A DNA stretch of 64,000 bases from Diphasiastrum complanatum (taxonomy: Eukaryota; Streptophyta; Lycopodiopsida; Lycopodiales; Lycopodiaceae). The translations under genes were made by a program, and so were the position numbers. The notes beneath the pieces were generated by a model. That model did not search any database and was not told the origin of the DNA. It saw only the letters and a program-made list of their open reading frames with translations. Shown here one piece after another: positions 47,801 to 59,284 of this stretch (positions are counted from its first letter, which is position 1; every line of letters starts with the position of its first letter). The stretch covers positions 21,047,701 to 21,111,700 of the forward strand of contig CM055093.1 in the NCBI GenBank assembly GCA_029204225.1. The letters run 5' to 3'.

Positions 47801-49008
47801 GTGTATTGATGTGAGTACCCAAGGGTGGGTACATAAGAATGAGACTGTAATGGTATTTACACCGACAGCCTGAGGTAGTGGTTAGAAGGAGGTTGAAATA
47901 GAAGTCATGGTTGTTGAATGTGGTAGTCTCTAACAAGCTAGCAAGTACATGAGTGAGTCAATGGCTAGCTCTTGATGCAGGACATCTCAAGATCTGCCGA
48001 CACTAACTTTTGGCCTCAATTTCTGAAAGAAATATTTATATCATCCTCTAAGTCATTTCTTTATGGAAGGGGGGGGCCAAACTTCAGTTATGCAAAAACG
48101 AGTAATTTTGTGATGCTTTAGGAGGCAATGCACCTCTGGAGTCCTCAGTTTATAAAGCGTAGACTATAATAATGCGTCCTTCCACTTATCCCTCCCCTTG
48201 CCTTTCTTCCTCTCTCTCATCGCCACATAAGGTTTCTCCAAACACTTCGTCAAAAAAAAAAAAGTACGGCTCGGGCCTTTTTTGGGTTTCAGATGTTTTG
48301 AAACCAAGTCATCGTTTCAAATGGCCATATTTTGAACTTGGAAACATCAAATTGGCAAACTATGGGAGGGAATAAAGATGGCTTGGTGTCTTAAAAGATC
48401 ATGATGTTTATTTCCAGTCTATCACACAATTCCCCTTTGACTTTTGTGCACAAATGAAACAAGTATGTTTCCTTGTCTATATATGTACTACACATGTTGT
48501 TGTTCGACCCAAAGTTCGACCCAAAATGCATTTTCCAATTGTGACCTCACCAAAAGGTTCATATTCACAAGTTCTATGAAATGCACCTAAATAAGCTTAT
48601 CTCATTGAGTTAACTGGTTATACAATGATGCTAATCTACACTTATAGAAGAGCTACTTGTAATCAATCAACCAAGCTGAATAAGGCCTTTCACATGTTTT
48701 TAGTACTTGAGGAATGAGTTACAGCTTCTGATGCCAAAATATAACACTTAAATGACTCTAACAAATGCCAAAGAAACAAATGATGAACCTAACGCCTAAG
48801 AGATAACTAATAAATTCAGGCCCATGTTCCAGATACCCATCCTAGTCTATGACATTTTGGTTTATTGATCCTCCTGAGTCCCTAGAAATAAACGGCTTTC
48901 AATAAAATAATTGACTTCAGCATAAAGAAGAAAAGAGACAAAAATATCTTAAATCTGTGATTCGTAATGTATTTGCTGACTGTGATGTGATAATATGTTC
49001 TCAAGTAC
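47801..49008. other. Intronic non-coding DNA
   Basis: A/T-rich. No frame or family recognised. An A-run near 48253 is the only simple repeat. The left end of the large MBD9-like exon follows. Confidence 0.55.
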
Positions 49009-51930
49009 CTCATATATTGATGTCGCAGCTTTAACGAGTGATCTCCACGCACGCCTTCTACTCGAAAGACTTCGTGCAGGTTCGAGGCTATTATTTGTGA
49101 GAGCTGCCTCAATATCAAGAAGCATACTTTGCAGTTTCTTCAGAATAAAACGATTATTTCCATGCAACGGAAGGAACACCGCTGTTGGTACTGAATTTTT
49201 TTTGTTACCCAATTCTCCTAGTTCAGCAACACTCCTTTCCTTATCTGGTAGGGAATGGACTTCGCTTGGTGCAGAATGACCATGAGGCTTTCCCGGTCCA
49301 TCACGAAGATCCCTTTCTCTCTCCGTATAGGAATGCAATGAACCTGTTAAATCGCGTGCATATTCACTTGTTGAGTATGTACCAAGAAACTTGATGCTCG
49401 AACCCATGGTGCATTCTCCAGTTTTACCCAAGCCAAAGGATTCGTTTCCACAAGCTCTGCGAGTAGAAACAAAAGGTTCAGAAGACAGGTCTGCTTTTTC
49501 AAGGTGGGAGGAGGTTATCTTATGCATAGGGTCAAAAAATGGAGCATATGAAAGAGCAGGAGCAAATGTAGGCCCTTTATCTGCAATACATCCTATTTGA
49601 AGAATTCTGTCTCGAATTGTCTCTGATGAAGTGAACATGACTGAAACCAGAGATAAATCTGGGATCTCTGGCAAAATTCTTTTGCTACTTGACAAGGAGC
49701 CTTTTTTAGCTTCTCGTTCTACTAGTGGGTGCTTTTCTTTATCTCGAAATTGTTCCTCTAATGTGCATTCCTGTGCCTTTTCTTTCAGCAATCGCTGTGA
49801 TGGATGTCCTCTCAGAGGCCCAGGCACTGCATTGTTCAAGTGCACAACTGGAGCTCCCTTCCCAGGTGGTCCAGATCTCTTTTCATTTGTGAAGCATGAG
49901 GACTCCTTTGGTCTTTTATCCAACTTCGAAAAGCTAACTTGGAGACATTGTCCTTCTTTGTGCGTCTCCAATTCTTGGACTGAGTCATATGTCTCATGAC
50001 AAGACTGACAGTGGTACCTCAAAGGATACAATGGTTCTAAACAGTCACACCTGGACAGTGTTTGATCACCCTTGCATTTTTCCTTTATTTTCCGTCCTCT
50101 TTTCTTCAAACTTTGTGATTCTTCAGGAATTTCGATTGCTTGAGGAGTAACTGACCTGATTTGCAGAACTTTTCGGGCTTTACTGAGCAGGAAAACATCC
50201 CCAGTTTCATCTGAAGAATGTTTGGTCTGTCTTTTCTTCAACATTGCAGGTTCTCCATCTGATAGTTGACTTCTATGGTTGCCCTCCATGATACTAGGTG
50301 CCGCAAGAGTCCTTGAGAGATACCTCCATTGCAATAGGGTTGCTTTCAACTCTTTTTCCTGCTGACTTGAAGATGTGAACCATGTGAAAAGCTTATCAAT
50401 ATCCTCATGATTATGGTACGATAGCCATCTAAAATTTCTTGTTTTATCATCCAAGCCATTTGTTGAAGATTCAACATCTGCTTTACCAAGATCCTCATTC
50501 CTTTGCAAAGTACTTGTCTTGATTATTTGCGTACCCAAGGAGGTTGCTTTGTCGAAAGCAAATGTGCCTCCCATATGAGGTTCATTCAACTGATTAGAAT
50601 CTTGATTCGTTATTCTAGCTGCTTCATTTATGACTTCAACGCCTCTTTGACCTGGGAAATCTGCTTCTTTTTCCTGAACCACCAACCAATCTCTTTTATT
50701 TGGCAAGCTTAAAGCCCAGTACAACCTTCCAAATTCATCCCTCCCCATGAGCTCTCTTCGAGGGCATGCATCTAAAAGTCTCCTTTGTATTCGACATATT
50801 TCCTTATCCAAAACAGCTATAGAGTTTTTGGAAGACACAGCTGATGTGAAGATGTTACCCTGGATAAGCATATCCCTTAACCCTTCCTCTTCTTGAGATT
50901 TTCCCATATGTATCAAACCTTTATCATGTGCGTTGACCAAAGCCTTCTTTGCAGTATCAGCGTATTGATGCACGCTCTTGTTCTCTGGAATTCTACATTC
51001 CTGTGTCTCTGTTGTTTTCATCATTCTTGTCACATTTGCATCTCTTACACAACTACTTTCTACATGTTTTTGGGAAGCTAATTTATCAAGATTTGAGATG
51101 AATGCATTTTCATCTGGAGGGGCAACCAGGTCCAATTTCGCAACTAGAGGATCATCAAAGACAAGTTTAGGCTCATGATTCATAATTTCAAGGTTTGTAT
51201 GCTGCTCAAGATAGATCCCAGTTTTCTGCTCGACTCTTCTAAGACTAATTCCTTCATTCAGTGTACTTTCAAGTGCAGTGGCAAGTTGTCTCTCCTCCCC
51301 CCCAGCCAGTCCTTTCAGGTTCAAGTTCGTAGATATGCATTGCCCAAGATTTTGACCTTCACTAATACCTGCTTTGCCTCTTTCCCCACTACTGAATACT
51401 TGCCCATCTACTGATATAGGTGTTTCACAGGAAAAAATTTGTTCATTCTGATTATCTAGAATCTGTAAGGTGTGGAGACTATTATCTTTGACATTGTTCG
51501 ATCTTGAGAAACTATTTCCTGCTTCTGATGTCAATGCCCACCTTTGTGATATCATCAAAGGATTAGCATTACCCAGTTTCGCATGGTTGCTTGTAGGTTT
51601 AAGATTAAGAACAGCATGATCATATCCACTGTTTCGGCCAAGCACCATAGTCTCAAAAGGAACTGAATCTGAAGACATGCCTACTTTCTCTTCATGTACA
51701 TCTCTGTTTCCAGAATCAGCCATATGTGATGTAATCGCTGTCATCTTGGACCCATTACTTGAACCATGAGGAGAGAAGCTAGAAAGAGTCACACAGTTTC
51801 GGCGCTCCACAGTGAGTGTACGCAATTTTTGCTGTAACTCTGATACAATATCTGCACACTTCTCCAAGTGTTCTCTAATTTTTTGAGTCTCAAGAGCATT
51901 GTCACATAGAAGCTTCAAGAGAGAAACCCT
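49009..51930 (-). CDS. MBD9-like: MBD9-like chromatin regulator, large exon (WHIM-type motifs, zinc finger)
   Basis: 974 codons in one frame between TGTTCTGCAG|AGGG and GAG|GTACTT. It begins RVSLLKLLCDNALETQKIRE (WHIM1-type motif, as in MBD9 and ISWI partners). Near 50810-50700 it reads ICRIQRRLLDACPRRELMG and RDEFGRLYWAL (WHIM2-type), and near 50430 FRWLSYHNHEDIDKLFTWF, then LLQWRYL. A zinc finger CDCLEPLYPLRYHCQSCH...H...C follows (50050-49940), and the exon ends with RRRAWRSLVKAATSIYE. Arabidopsis MBD9 has these blocks in this order (known of the family). Such proteins act in the nucleus; Arabidopsis MBD9 associates with the SWR1 and ISWI remodelers. The 998-codon open frame starts 5 codons earlier and runs past the donor at its other end. 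The protein match is by eye. Confidence 0.85.
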
Positions 51931-54227
51931 CTGCAGAACATTCATTACAAGAACATTACAAACATTGCAAACAGCACATTTGCAGCTTAGGGTGAGAGAT
52001 GTTCAAACCCTAGAAAAGAAGGAAAATCATCACTCCTTGTCAGATGCCAAAGACATCTGACCAAGGTTACAAATGCAGTGGACTGTAAATTGGCTGTAAG
52101 CATGAACTCCAATACAAGAAACTACAGACACACAAACATTATCTGAAAAAGGAAGCCATGAGACCTCAGAAACGACTGTATAAGAATCGGCTTCACCTTA
52201 TTAGTGAACAGATTTTGTCTGGTTGAGAAGTCTTTAACATGGAAGAAATTTGGATACTCCATGTCAAGGGAAATCAGTATCTAGAATTAATAACTTCAAA
52301 CAAAAGCGAATGAGTGAAGAAATGGGATCTCAAAAAATTTAAAAGTCACTATTGGAAAAAGGAAAGTGTTAATAAGCTCAGTTCAAATGGCTACAGTACA
52401 ATAGAGAACTCCCTTTTGATGCTTCAAAGCTTAGTTGCCCGTTCCGGAACAAGACCCTCAAAAAAAATAAAAAAATACGTTTTTTTACAAAGGAAAAAAA
52501 AAAACCATAATATCTAAGGAAGCTTGAGGAGCATCTAAGGTGTGTGCTCAATCAAAGGTGCTTCCTGCTTTCTTTCCGCAAGCTCACCATTGCTGGAAAC
52601 TCCTGGACCACGTCCATGATATGCTCTTTACGTATTTTTCTGGTAATTGTGCTTTTTATTTATGTCCAATCGATGTTTGTCATTTTATTTGCTGAGTGAT
52701 TTACGGTTCTTTTTCCTTTGAGTCAGTTTGACTGAGCTGCATTGTAGATTATTATAGACCGTTCTTCAGTATTCACTTCATCTTTTTCTTGATGAATTCA
52801 GGAGAGGGCGATCCTCAAGCAAGAATGTCAATCTCTTCATGAAAGCAATTGCTTTTTGAAGCAACGGGTAAAATTAGAAAATATGTCAGTCATCGATGAG
52901 CCCCTTTGCAAACGTTGGACGAGCGCTGGACTTTGTGTGTGTGTTTTTCTACCATGCTATCCTAATTTTCTTGTTGCAACACCCCACCAGCCAGAAGCCC
53001 ACATGAACAGAATGGTACTGTTGTGTGTAAAGATGCAAGAATAAAAATCCTAGAAAGAATCCACTTTCCTTTTGTAGACCAGAAAAAAGTACAAGAAGGG
53101 TGTTGATCCAGTGTGAAGATTGGCACAAGTCAATCATTGAGCCTTGTTTTTGTGGTTTTGGAGGGACGTAGGCATCTGTCTGTCTCCGCACATGGCATTC
53201 TTTTCGTTCCGACCCATTTTGGTCGGAACGGGCTTCTAAGCCTCAAAGCATAGATTCTGAGAACCGTGGACTGTTCACCACGGTTCTGAGAACTGTACAG
53301 TGAACCGTACGGACCTCAAACATTTGTACAATGAACCATGGTGAACCGTGTAATTAATTTAATTTTTTTTTTAAGTTCCCACCCCCCAAAACAGGCCAAA
53401 AAAAACCAAAAAAGGTCCCAAAAAAAGGCAAAAAAATCTTATGCTTCCCAGCCACAAAAAGCAACAGTGACAACTGGTTCCGGAAAAAAGCATAGCACTT
53501 TGGAAAGGAAAACAAGATCATAAAAAGACAAAATTGTAATCGATCATGCATCACATTGATTTCAGTCATGATTCATGACTTAAATAGTTATTCTCTGGGT
53601 GAGATAACTATTATTGATACAAAACAGATATGTTTGACAGCAAACTTTTGACAAATCAGCAGATGTATGAAATAGATCATAAATATGAAAATGAAAGAAA
53701 TTAGGAACTGATGAGGAAACTCAGCTCTCAAACAGATGCCAGTAAATGACAAGGGTTTTGGGGGGGAAAAGGATCATATAATAATAATAATTAATTAATT
53801 GCATGAACTGTACGTACCACGGTTCGTGAACCGTGGCACAGTTCATGCCACGGTTCCCCAAGCCCACGGTTCTCAGAACCGTGGGTACTATACCTCAAAG
53901 TTTTTATTTGTTCATTGTTCCAATATAAGTGATGATTTTAAATCACGTTACAAGCGGTTGGTCCGATGATAATTGTGGGCTACTACACTTTACAAGTGGG
54001 TGACTTCCTAGTAATCTTATCCTCACTTTTCCTAGTAAACTCCTCTTAAGAACAACTATAACCAAAAGTCACCTAGGAAAAAAGAGACCGTATAAGAAAG
54101 AGATGTTTGTTGCAACTTCCATTAAGAATAAGAATATCCACTATCCTCTTCAAAAAAGAGGTCTAACTGCAAACCATGAGGTAATCTGAACACAAAATGC
54201 AGGAAGGCAACAAAGTTGTGAGCTCAC
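51931..54227 (-). other. 2.3-kb intron of the MBD9-like gene
   Basis: Bounded by GCAGAT|GTGAGC and TTCTGCAG|AGGG in phase 0. It contains the GAACCGTGG palindrome cluster (53255-53890), A-runs (52460-52510, 53400-53450) and otherwise A/T-rich DNA. No separate gene was recognised in it. Confidence 0.8.
53255..53890. repeat. Clustered GAACCGTGG palindromes, possible MITE-like element
   Basis: Arms ttctgagaaccgtgg (53255-53269) and ccacggttctgagaa (53278-53292) pair at 14 of 15 positions. ccacggttcgtgaaccgtgg (53817-53836) has 9-bp arms, and cccacggttct-c-agaaccgtggg (53863-53885) has perfect 11-bp arms. Related tgaaccgtacgg, gaaccatggtgaaccgtg and gccacggttcccc occur between. The inner 450 bases hold A-rich homopolymers. 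No open frame or TSD was identified. Confidence 0.6.
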
Positions 54228-54794
54228 ATCTGCAACACAGAGTTGCCAGTAGTCTTTCTTTTCAAGTTTATCGGCCATATGTCGCAGAGCATCAAAAACG
54301 TGTGATTGAAGAGTTGAATCCTTTTTCTCAGGGACCTTTTCCTCTAAGACTTTTTCAGTATTCAGATTATTAGATTCTACTGGTGGGACTGCCTCTAGAA
54401 GAGCTTTTCCAACACCTACACATGATGGGCAGTACCAATTGCCTTCCGGAATTTTTGTGAGTTGAGGAGTCAAGCAATAGATATGATACTCTGCATCACA
54501 TGCATCACAGAGAAGCACATGGTCATCATCTTCATCAATCCCACACACTTTGCAGACCCCTTCCTCTTCCCAAGGAGCCTTAGGGAACTCCCCATTCATC
54601 CCAGCACTCTGATCCTTAACCTGTGCATGGAAAAGTTCCATGGCATGAGAGGGGTTAACCGTTTCCTCTGAGCCAGCCTCTGCAGACACTTTCACTATAT
54701 CTTTACTGCTAGAGACTCGCTTTTCACCTACAGGTTTCTGCAATCTTGCTGCGTGCAAGTTTCCGTCCTCAGGTTCATGTGCCATATTCACAAC
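54228..54794 (-). CDS. MBD9-like: MBD9-like chromatin regulator, PHD-finger exon
   Basis: 189 codons from TTTTTGCAG|GTTGTG to GAT|GTGAGC, phase 0 on both sides. A Glu/Lys-rich N-terminal part precedes a PHD finger: CKVCGIDEDDDHVLLCDACD, AEYHIYCLTPQLTKIPEG and NWYCPSC, with the full C4-H-C3 ligand set and the aromatic W before the last Cys pair. PHD fingers of this kind bind histone H3 tails. The exon ends FDALRHMADKLEKKDYWQLC-VAD, which runs on into RVSLLKLL of the next exon, as in MBD9. Frames past the donor (VSSQLCC...) read intron. Confidence 0.87.
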
Positions 54795-55414
54795 CTGCAA
54801 AAAGATATCAACAGAATTAATTACGAGCCTTGAGTTGATATGTCGCAAAAACCGTTTTACAGTCAATAAAAGGTTTGACGCTTACTGTGGATGAGATTTT
54901 TGTGCGTTCTAAATCATACCCTGTTAAGCTGGAATCACATTGCTGGCTAGCGAAGAACTAGAACACTTAACCCACTCCAACCAGAGTCGGTCCAAGATCT
55001 ATTGCCAACTTACAATAGCTATACCCATGATTTACCAAGACAGAAAAATGACTAGATTCAAAACTGTGTTGCTACAGTTATTTTTTAAACTGAGGTAAGT
55101 TTCTGACTTTGGACATATAAAAACCTATCTCAGGCATTTCTCAAATACACTTGATAATTCTCATCAATTTGCTTCAATCCTTGCTCACGTTATTGCTTTG
55201 GCTAGAGATGCAAGATTCCAAACTCTGTCGCTACAGCTGCTTCTTTTAACTCTAGTAAGTTTCCGATTCAGATATGTAAAAGGTAGCTTCTGCTTACTAT
55301 CTCAGGCATTTTTCAACTACACTTCTCATAAATTTGCTTCAAACAGTCAAAAAGTATGAGCCAAGCTAAAGTTTCACAATTACCTAAAAGTATTTCAAGC
55401 GAAAAGTGAAGTAC
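54795..55414 (-). other. 620-bp intron of the MBD9-like gene
   Basis: Bounded by GAGCAG|GTACTT and TTTTTGCAG|GTTGTG. A/T-rich with no repeat. Two similar sub-blocks (ctgaggtaagtttctgac / ctagtaagtttccgatt, then ctatctcaggcatttttcaa) suggest an old internal duplication of about 180 bp. Confidence 0.75.
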
Positions 55415-55524
55415 CTGCTCAGTGTACAAACTTTCAAACACCCCTGACAAAAAATTTGCTAATTCAACTGCCTCGCTGCCACTTGGATAAACTAAATGTA
55501 CATTTCTCCATATCTGCATCACAG
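55415..55524 (-). CDS. MBD9-like: MBD9-like chromatin regulator, bromodomain exon (C-terminal half)
   Basis: The exon reads VMQIWRNVHLVYPSGSEAVE and LANFLSGVFESLYTEQ, then GAGCAG|GTACTT. This resembles helix B to helix C of a bromodomain (DVxLIFxN..Y.P....V...A..L...FE..). Such modules bind acetyl-lysine, and MBD9 carries one shortly before its second PHD. The 5' boundary could be after TATTTTAG (55524, chosen because the bromodomain reading starts with VMQIW) or after GATGCAG (55513, phase 0). The upstream part of the domain and gene is not visible up to 64000. Confidence 0.65.
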
Positions 55525-56678
55525 CTAAAATACGATAGCATTAGAGAACTCGTATACGTATCCAGCACCATTCTGAGCCAACCTAAATCAAACGCCCTAG
55601 TCCTCAATTGATTCAACATTCATATATTACTATTTACTTGAAAAGCAACAATAGATGAACCAAAGTTCTAGGTGCCGTATTCAGGGGGTTGAGAAGGCAA
55701 TGCAACAAGGGTCAAAGGAGGTTCACAACCAAGCGAGGGGGCAACAATGCCATGGGTATGGCACCCACGGCACCTGTTTTTTTTTTTAACTTTTTTTAAG
55801 TGAAAAAACCAAAAAAAAACCAGGTGCCACAATTACTGATTAACCTGCAGATGAAGGCTCCCAATGTCGTTCACTTTTAACCTTCATATCAATCCCGGAA
55901 CATCTTTCATCATATCCTGAGCACTTCCACGAGAATAGAATGTGTTGGCTATTTGCTTTCCCCGATACTTCATACTCCTCTTAATGTAATGAGACACTGA
56001 CACATTCAGATCCATTGCTAGATGGTATACATACTAGCATTGCATAAGCAACTTATCACTCACTACAACACTTCAAATTCAAAGAATCATATTAGACCTA
56101 CCCTCATTCACTATGTTTCCTCTTCCTCTTCTATTGATAGAGCTTTAAAGTGGCAACTAACACATATCATATATTTGTAAACCCATATTTGATTGCTACT
56201 ATAAGGCACTCTTTGTCTATACGATTAGCTTGAGATACACTTCTTGCAGTTTATGTTGAGGCTATCCATTCATGGTCCCTTTGAATAGCTTGGAGCCTCT
56301 ATGTTGGCGTATCCATTTTCCACTAGCTCATCCTTCTTATACCCAAACTTATATACTTTCATGCAAGGAAAGGTATAAAGTCTGCTTGTTGTGAAAAATA
56401 TTATATCCAATAGGACACTATGAGCTCCGTTATGAGAAATATTCTAGATTACAGAAAAAGGCAATAACAACATAACTTAAAGAATTGACAACTAGATGCA
56501 TAATGAATAAAAACCAATGAAACCTCGCATATGCTTCTATTAAAAGCTGAGTTGCAACAGATCGCGATCTGCTGCAAAAGCGTTCCGGATCGTGCGATTC
56601 GGAACTTTGGCGATCCGAGACCAAAAACATGGTCCAAACTCGCAAAAACATTCAAATTTTTTTATGTGGGCTTCTTTT
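55525..56678 (-). other. Intron or upstream non-coding DNA with a long A/T hairpin
   Basis: No coding exon was recognised. At 55769-55828 ggcacctg + T-run faces A-run + caggtgcc, giving a hairpin with about 19-base arms. If the MBD9-like gene continues beyond the window, everything from 55525 rightward lies in its next intron. Confidence 0.55.
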
Positions 56679-59284
56679 GAGAGAGAGAAAGAAAAAAAGA
56701 AAGAAAGCTTTATTAATGTCTTTCCATGCCAAAGGCATATAAGACTAATGAAGTACATGTCAAGTATGTGGTAACCATGGGAGCGTATAAAAACGTCTCC
56801 AAAACTGCAAAAAGAAAAAACATCTAGTACAAATTAAGACAGATACGTATACGAGAGTATGTGCGCATAATAGTCCTATGTATCCATGTCAAGCTATAAG
56901 GACTATGCTGAAACTGCTGCTTCTGTGCTGGTGCTGTAGAAAGACGTAATGCGAGCCGCAACACTAGAAGGCACTGGAGCCTGATCGCGTCGTCTATGAG
57001 TATGAGCACGGGCATGTGTAGTAGTACGTCTCTATGTGGAATCTCTGGTGATCCTGGTGATAACGTGATGGTGGGACGTACATTGTCTCTGATCTCTGTG
57101 GGCATGTAGGCGGCTATCATCCTCATCGTCATCATAATCCTCATCCTCATGCACTAAATCATATGATCTTTGCCTAGTGAAGAAGGAAGTAATCAATGGC
57201 TATGAGGTAAAATGTGAGGTAAAATGCTGGGACGTCCCGGATAGATCTCTCCGTAATATGAACATCTCGCGTACCATCAGAGCGACACATCGTGGGTCCT
57301 CATGGGCTATGAGAGAGCGTAGAGTGGTAGGTATGTCTCGAAATAAGCAATGATATCACCCTCTGATCTCATAGTATACAGGGCATCTAGAGATAAAATG
57401 CTCCTCAGACTCCACCTCACCTAAAGAGCATAACTGGCAAATCCGCTCCTCTCTAGGAATACCATAAAATCTCCCAGTCTCAATAGCTAGCTGATGAGAC
57501 GAAACCCTGAGCTGTCCCAAAGTGAATCTGAGGCAATGTGATAGACCCGAGCCCAAGTAGCGTGGCATGACTGGGGTTCCTGATGCATCCAGCTCCAAAA
57601 AGTGAGTCCGGTAGAAAGCTGGCTTAACCCCTAACTGGTTATGCCAAGTCCGCTCTAGATATGCGCGATAGAGGAATCGTCTGATATACTCATGGGTGCC
57701 CGAGGGAAGTGCTGTGATGGAGATACTAAAACTCTAGTAAGAGGTGCGATGCCAGAAAGAACCATGATAATCTGTAGCCCTGACCATGAAGACTCTGTGA
57801 GGAGGATAGCGCAATCTGTATGTATCGTCTGTCTATATTTGGTAATGCCTGGACCCTCTGTATGTAGGTAACGAGCTGAAGAGCTGCCTCGATCTGTATA
57901 GGTGGAACCGCAAACTCGGCCAGGAGAATCTCATGTGGTACAGAAGGCTTCGCTCGGATCAGCCGAGCTCTGAAAGGCCTTACGCCTCTCCTCTACTTGG
58001 ATATAGGTGAGATCATCATCCTCCAGGCGGTGTCTAACCCAACTGTCCCATGTCCAAGGGTGGTCTCGAGAAATCTCGTAGCTTCGGCCATGGCATGCTG
58101 CGTATCTGGTATCCCGCGAACTCTGATATTATGAGCTTTTTGTTCCCGTGACCATTCTTCCGAGATGGTGCTTGAGATAACTGAAGAAATGGGGGCACTA
58201 GGCTTGGTGCCCTTCTTCAATACTGCTGCCCATGAAAAGGTTTCTTCTTTGTGCTGTTCAATCTTATTTTCGAGCTCCCGTATCATGGTGGTAGTAGATT
58301 CTGAGGCAGCAACCTGTCTAGTACTAATCACTTGTTCCAATGTGGCAACTTTGGACTCCAACACGTTCTTTTCTTTGAGCAGAGAGACCAATATACCCTT
58401 TAGCTGTGAGAGCTCTTTTTTCAGAAGCTGGAAATCGGCTTTCAGTTGGTCGACTTCCCATGAGGAGAAAAGCTCGGTGGACTTTGAGGGAGTGTATGGG
58501 ATCAGAGGAGCTATAGCTGGTTGGGAGATGGGAATAGGAAGGAGGCCGTTAGGAATGGCCTGATCGATCGGATTCGAATTCAACAAAAGGGAGGCCTTGG
58601 AGGTAGCATCGAGGGGGTGGGATGAGGCAGTAGCTGAGATGGTAGCTGAGGTGGCATCAACATCATAAGCAGCTGATGTGCCAGCAGCATCAGAGGCAGC
58701 TGCGGTGGCAACAACTGAAATGGCAGCATCTGAGGTGGTTTCTGTGGTAGCAATAGCGAGGGGGGGCAGGTCAGCAGCATCAGCAGCTGAGCAAGTAGCT
58801 GAGGTAGCGCTAGCAAGGGGAGGGGGTAGGTCCACACTCTCAGCAAGGGCTGAGGAAGCAGTATCCACGAGGGCACCAGCGAAGGGGGGGGTACATCAAT
58901 AAGAGCAGCGAGGGGGTGGGCAGTAGCGAGGAGGTCAGCATCGGGGGGAGGTGGAGAGCCAGCAACGATGGAGGGGAGTGAGGTGTCAACGAGGGGCGGT
59001 GAGGAGACAGCGAGAGGGGGTGAGATGGCAGGGGAGGGACGAGGGGGAGTGGGTGTTTTTTTCCGAGGAGGCATGAAGGCAGTAGTGGAGCAATGGCAGT
59101 AGGGCAGTAGGGCGATGGCGGTAGGGTGATGGCCAGCAGGGTAAGCATGAGAGAGAGAGGGAGGCGATGGAGACAGAGGGCGATGGGAGCTAGTGAGCTA
59201 GCGCTAGATCAGCCATCGCTGGAAGGCAGCCATCGCGAGCAGCCATTGCGAGTAGAGAGAGGTTTCTCTCTCCTGCAATGTAAT
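56679..59284 (-). mobile_element. LINE E, large internal deletion
   Basis: The tail is gagagagaaagaaaaaaagaaag (56679-56706), then the hairpin block (tgccaaaggca, loop one base shorter). The zinc domain (57356-57598, ERICQLCSLGEVESEEHFIS, CPVYYEIRG with all ligands) and the RT C-terminus (to about 57970, KPSVPHEILLAEFAVPP) join abruptly to the middle of ORF1 (57993). Endonuclease, the RT core and the ORF1 C-terminal fold are deleted. The 5' end (just past 59074) meets the (GA)n tail of LINE F at 59285. Confidence 0.85.
57993..59074 (-). pseudogene. LINE E ORF1, frameshifted
   Basis: Start MPPRKKTPTPPRPSPAISPP at 59074, a Pro-rich stretch, then a shift in a G-run near 58885. The second frame reads Ala/Thr-rich text (AADAADLPPLAIATTETTSD), then IPYTPSKSTELFSSWEVDQL, a coiled coil DFQLLKKELSQLKGILVSLL, KVATLEQVISTRQVAASES and RELENKIEQHKEETFSW, and the C-terminal fold QKAHNIRVRGIPDTQHAMAE up to GLDTAWR. 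It is cut there by the internal deletion. The C-terminal fold agrees closely with LINE A's. Confidence 0.85.

Larger units (their letters stand above)
33705..49008 (-). other. 15.3-kb last intron of the MBD9-like gene
   Basis: It is bounded by GAG|GTACTT (49009/49008) and TTTCCACAG|ATGG (33705/33704), in phase 0. It contains a (CT)n tract, two gypsy fragments with an LTR (35.06-38.65 kb), LINE copies A-D (38.7-47.8 kb) and otherwise ordinary A/T-rich sequence. All LINE copies read in the sense of the gene, while the gypsy pieces are antisense. Confidence 0.8.

Noticed and set aside
51931-51945. Start codon ATG at 51945 before the large MBD9-like exon
   Set aside because: A TTCTGCAG acceptor lies right after these five codons, and family motifs begin only after it. 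The ATG is intronic.
54150-54227. C-terminal extension of the PHD frame (VSSQLCCLPAF...)
   Set aside because: It lies beyond a GAT|GTGAGC donor. Joining at that donor restores the MBD9 text KKDYWQLCVAD-RVSLLKLL.
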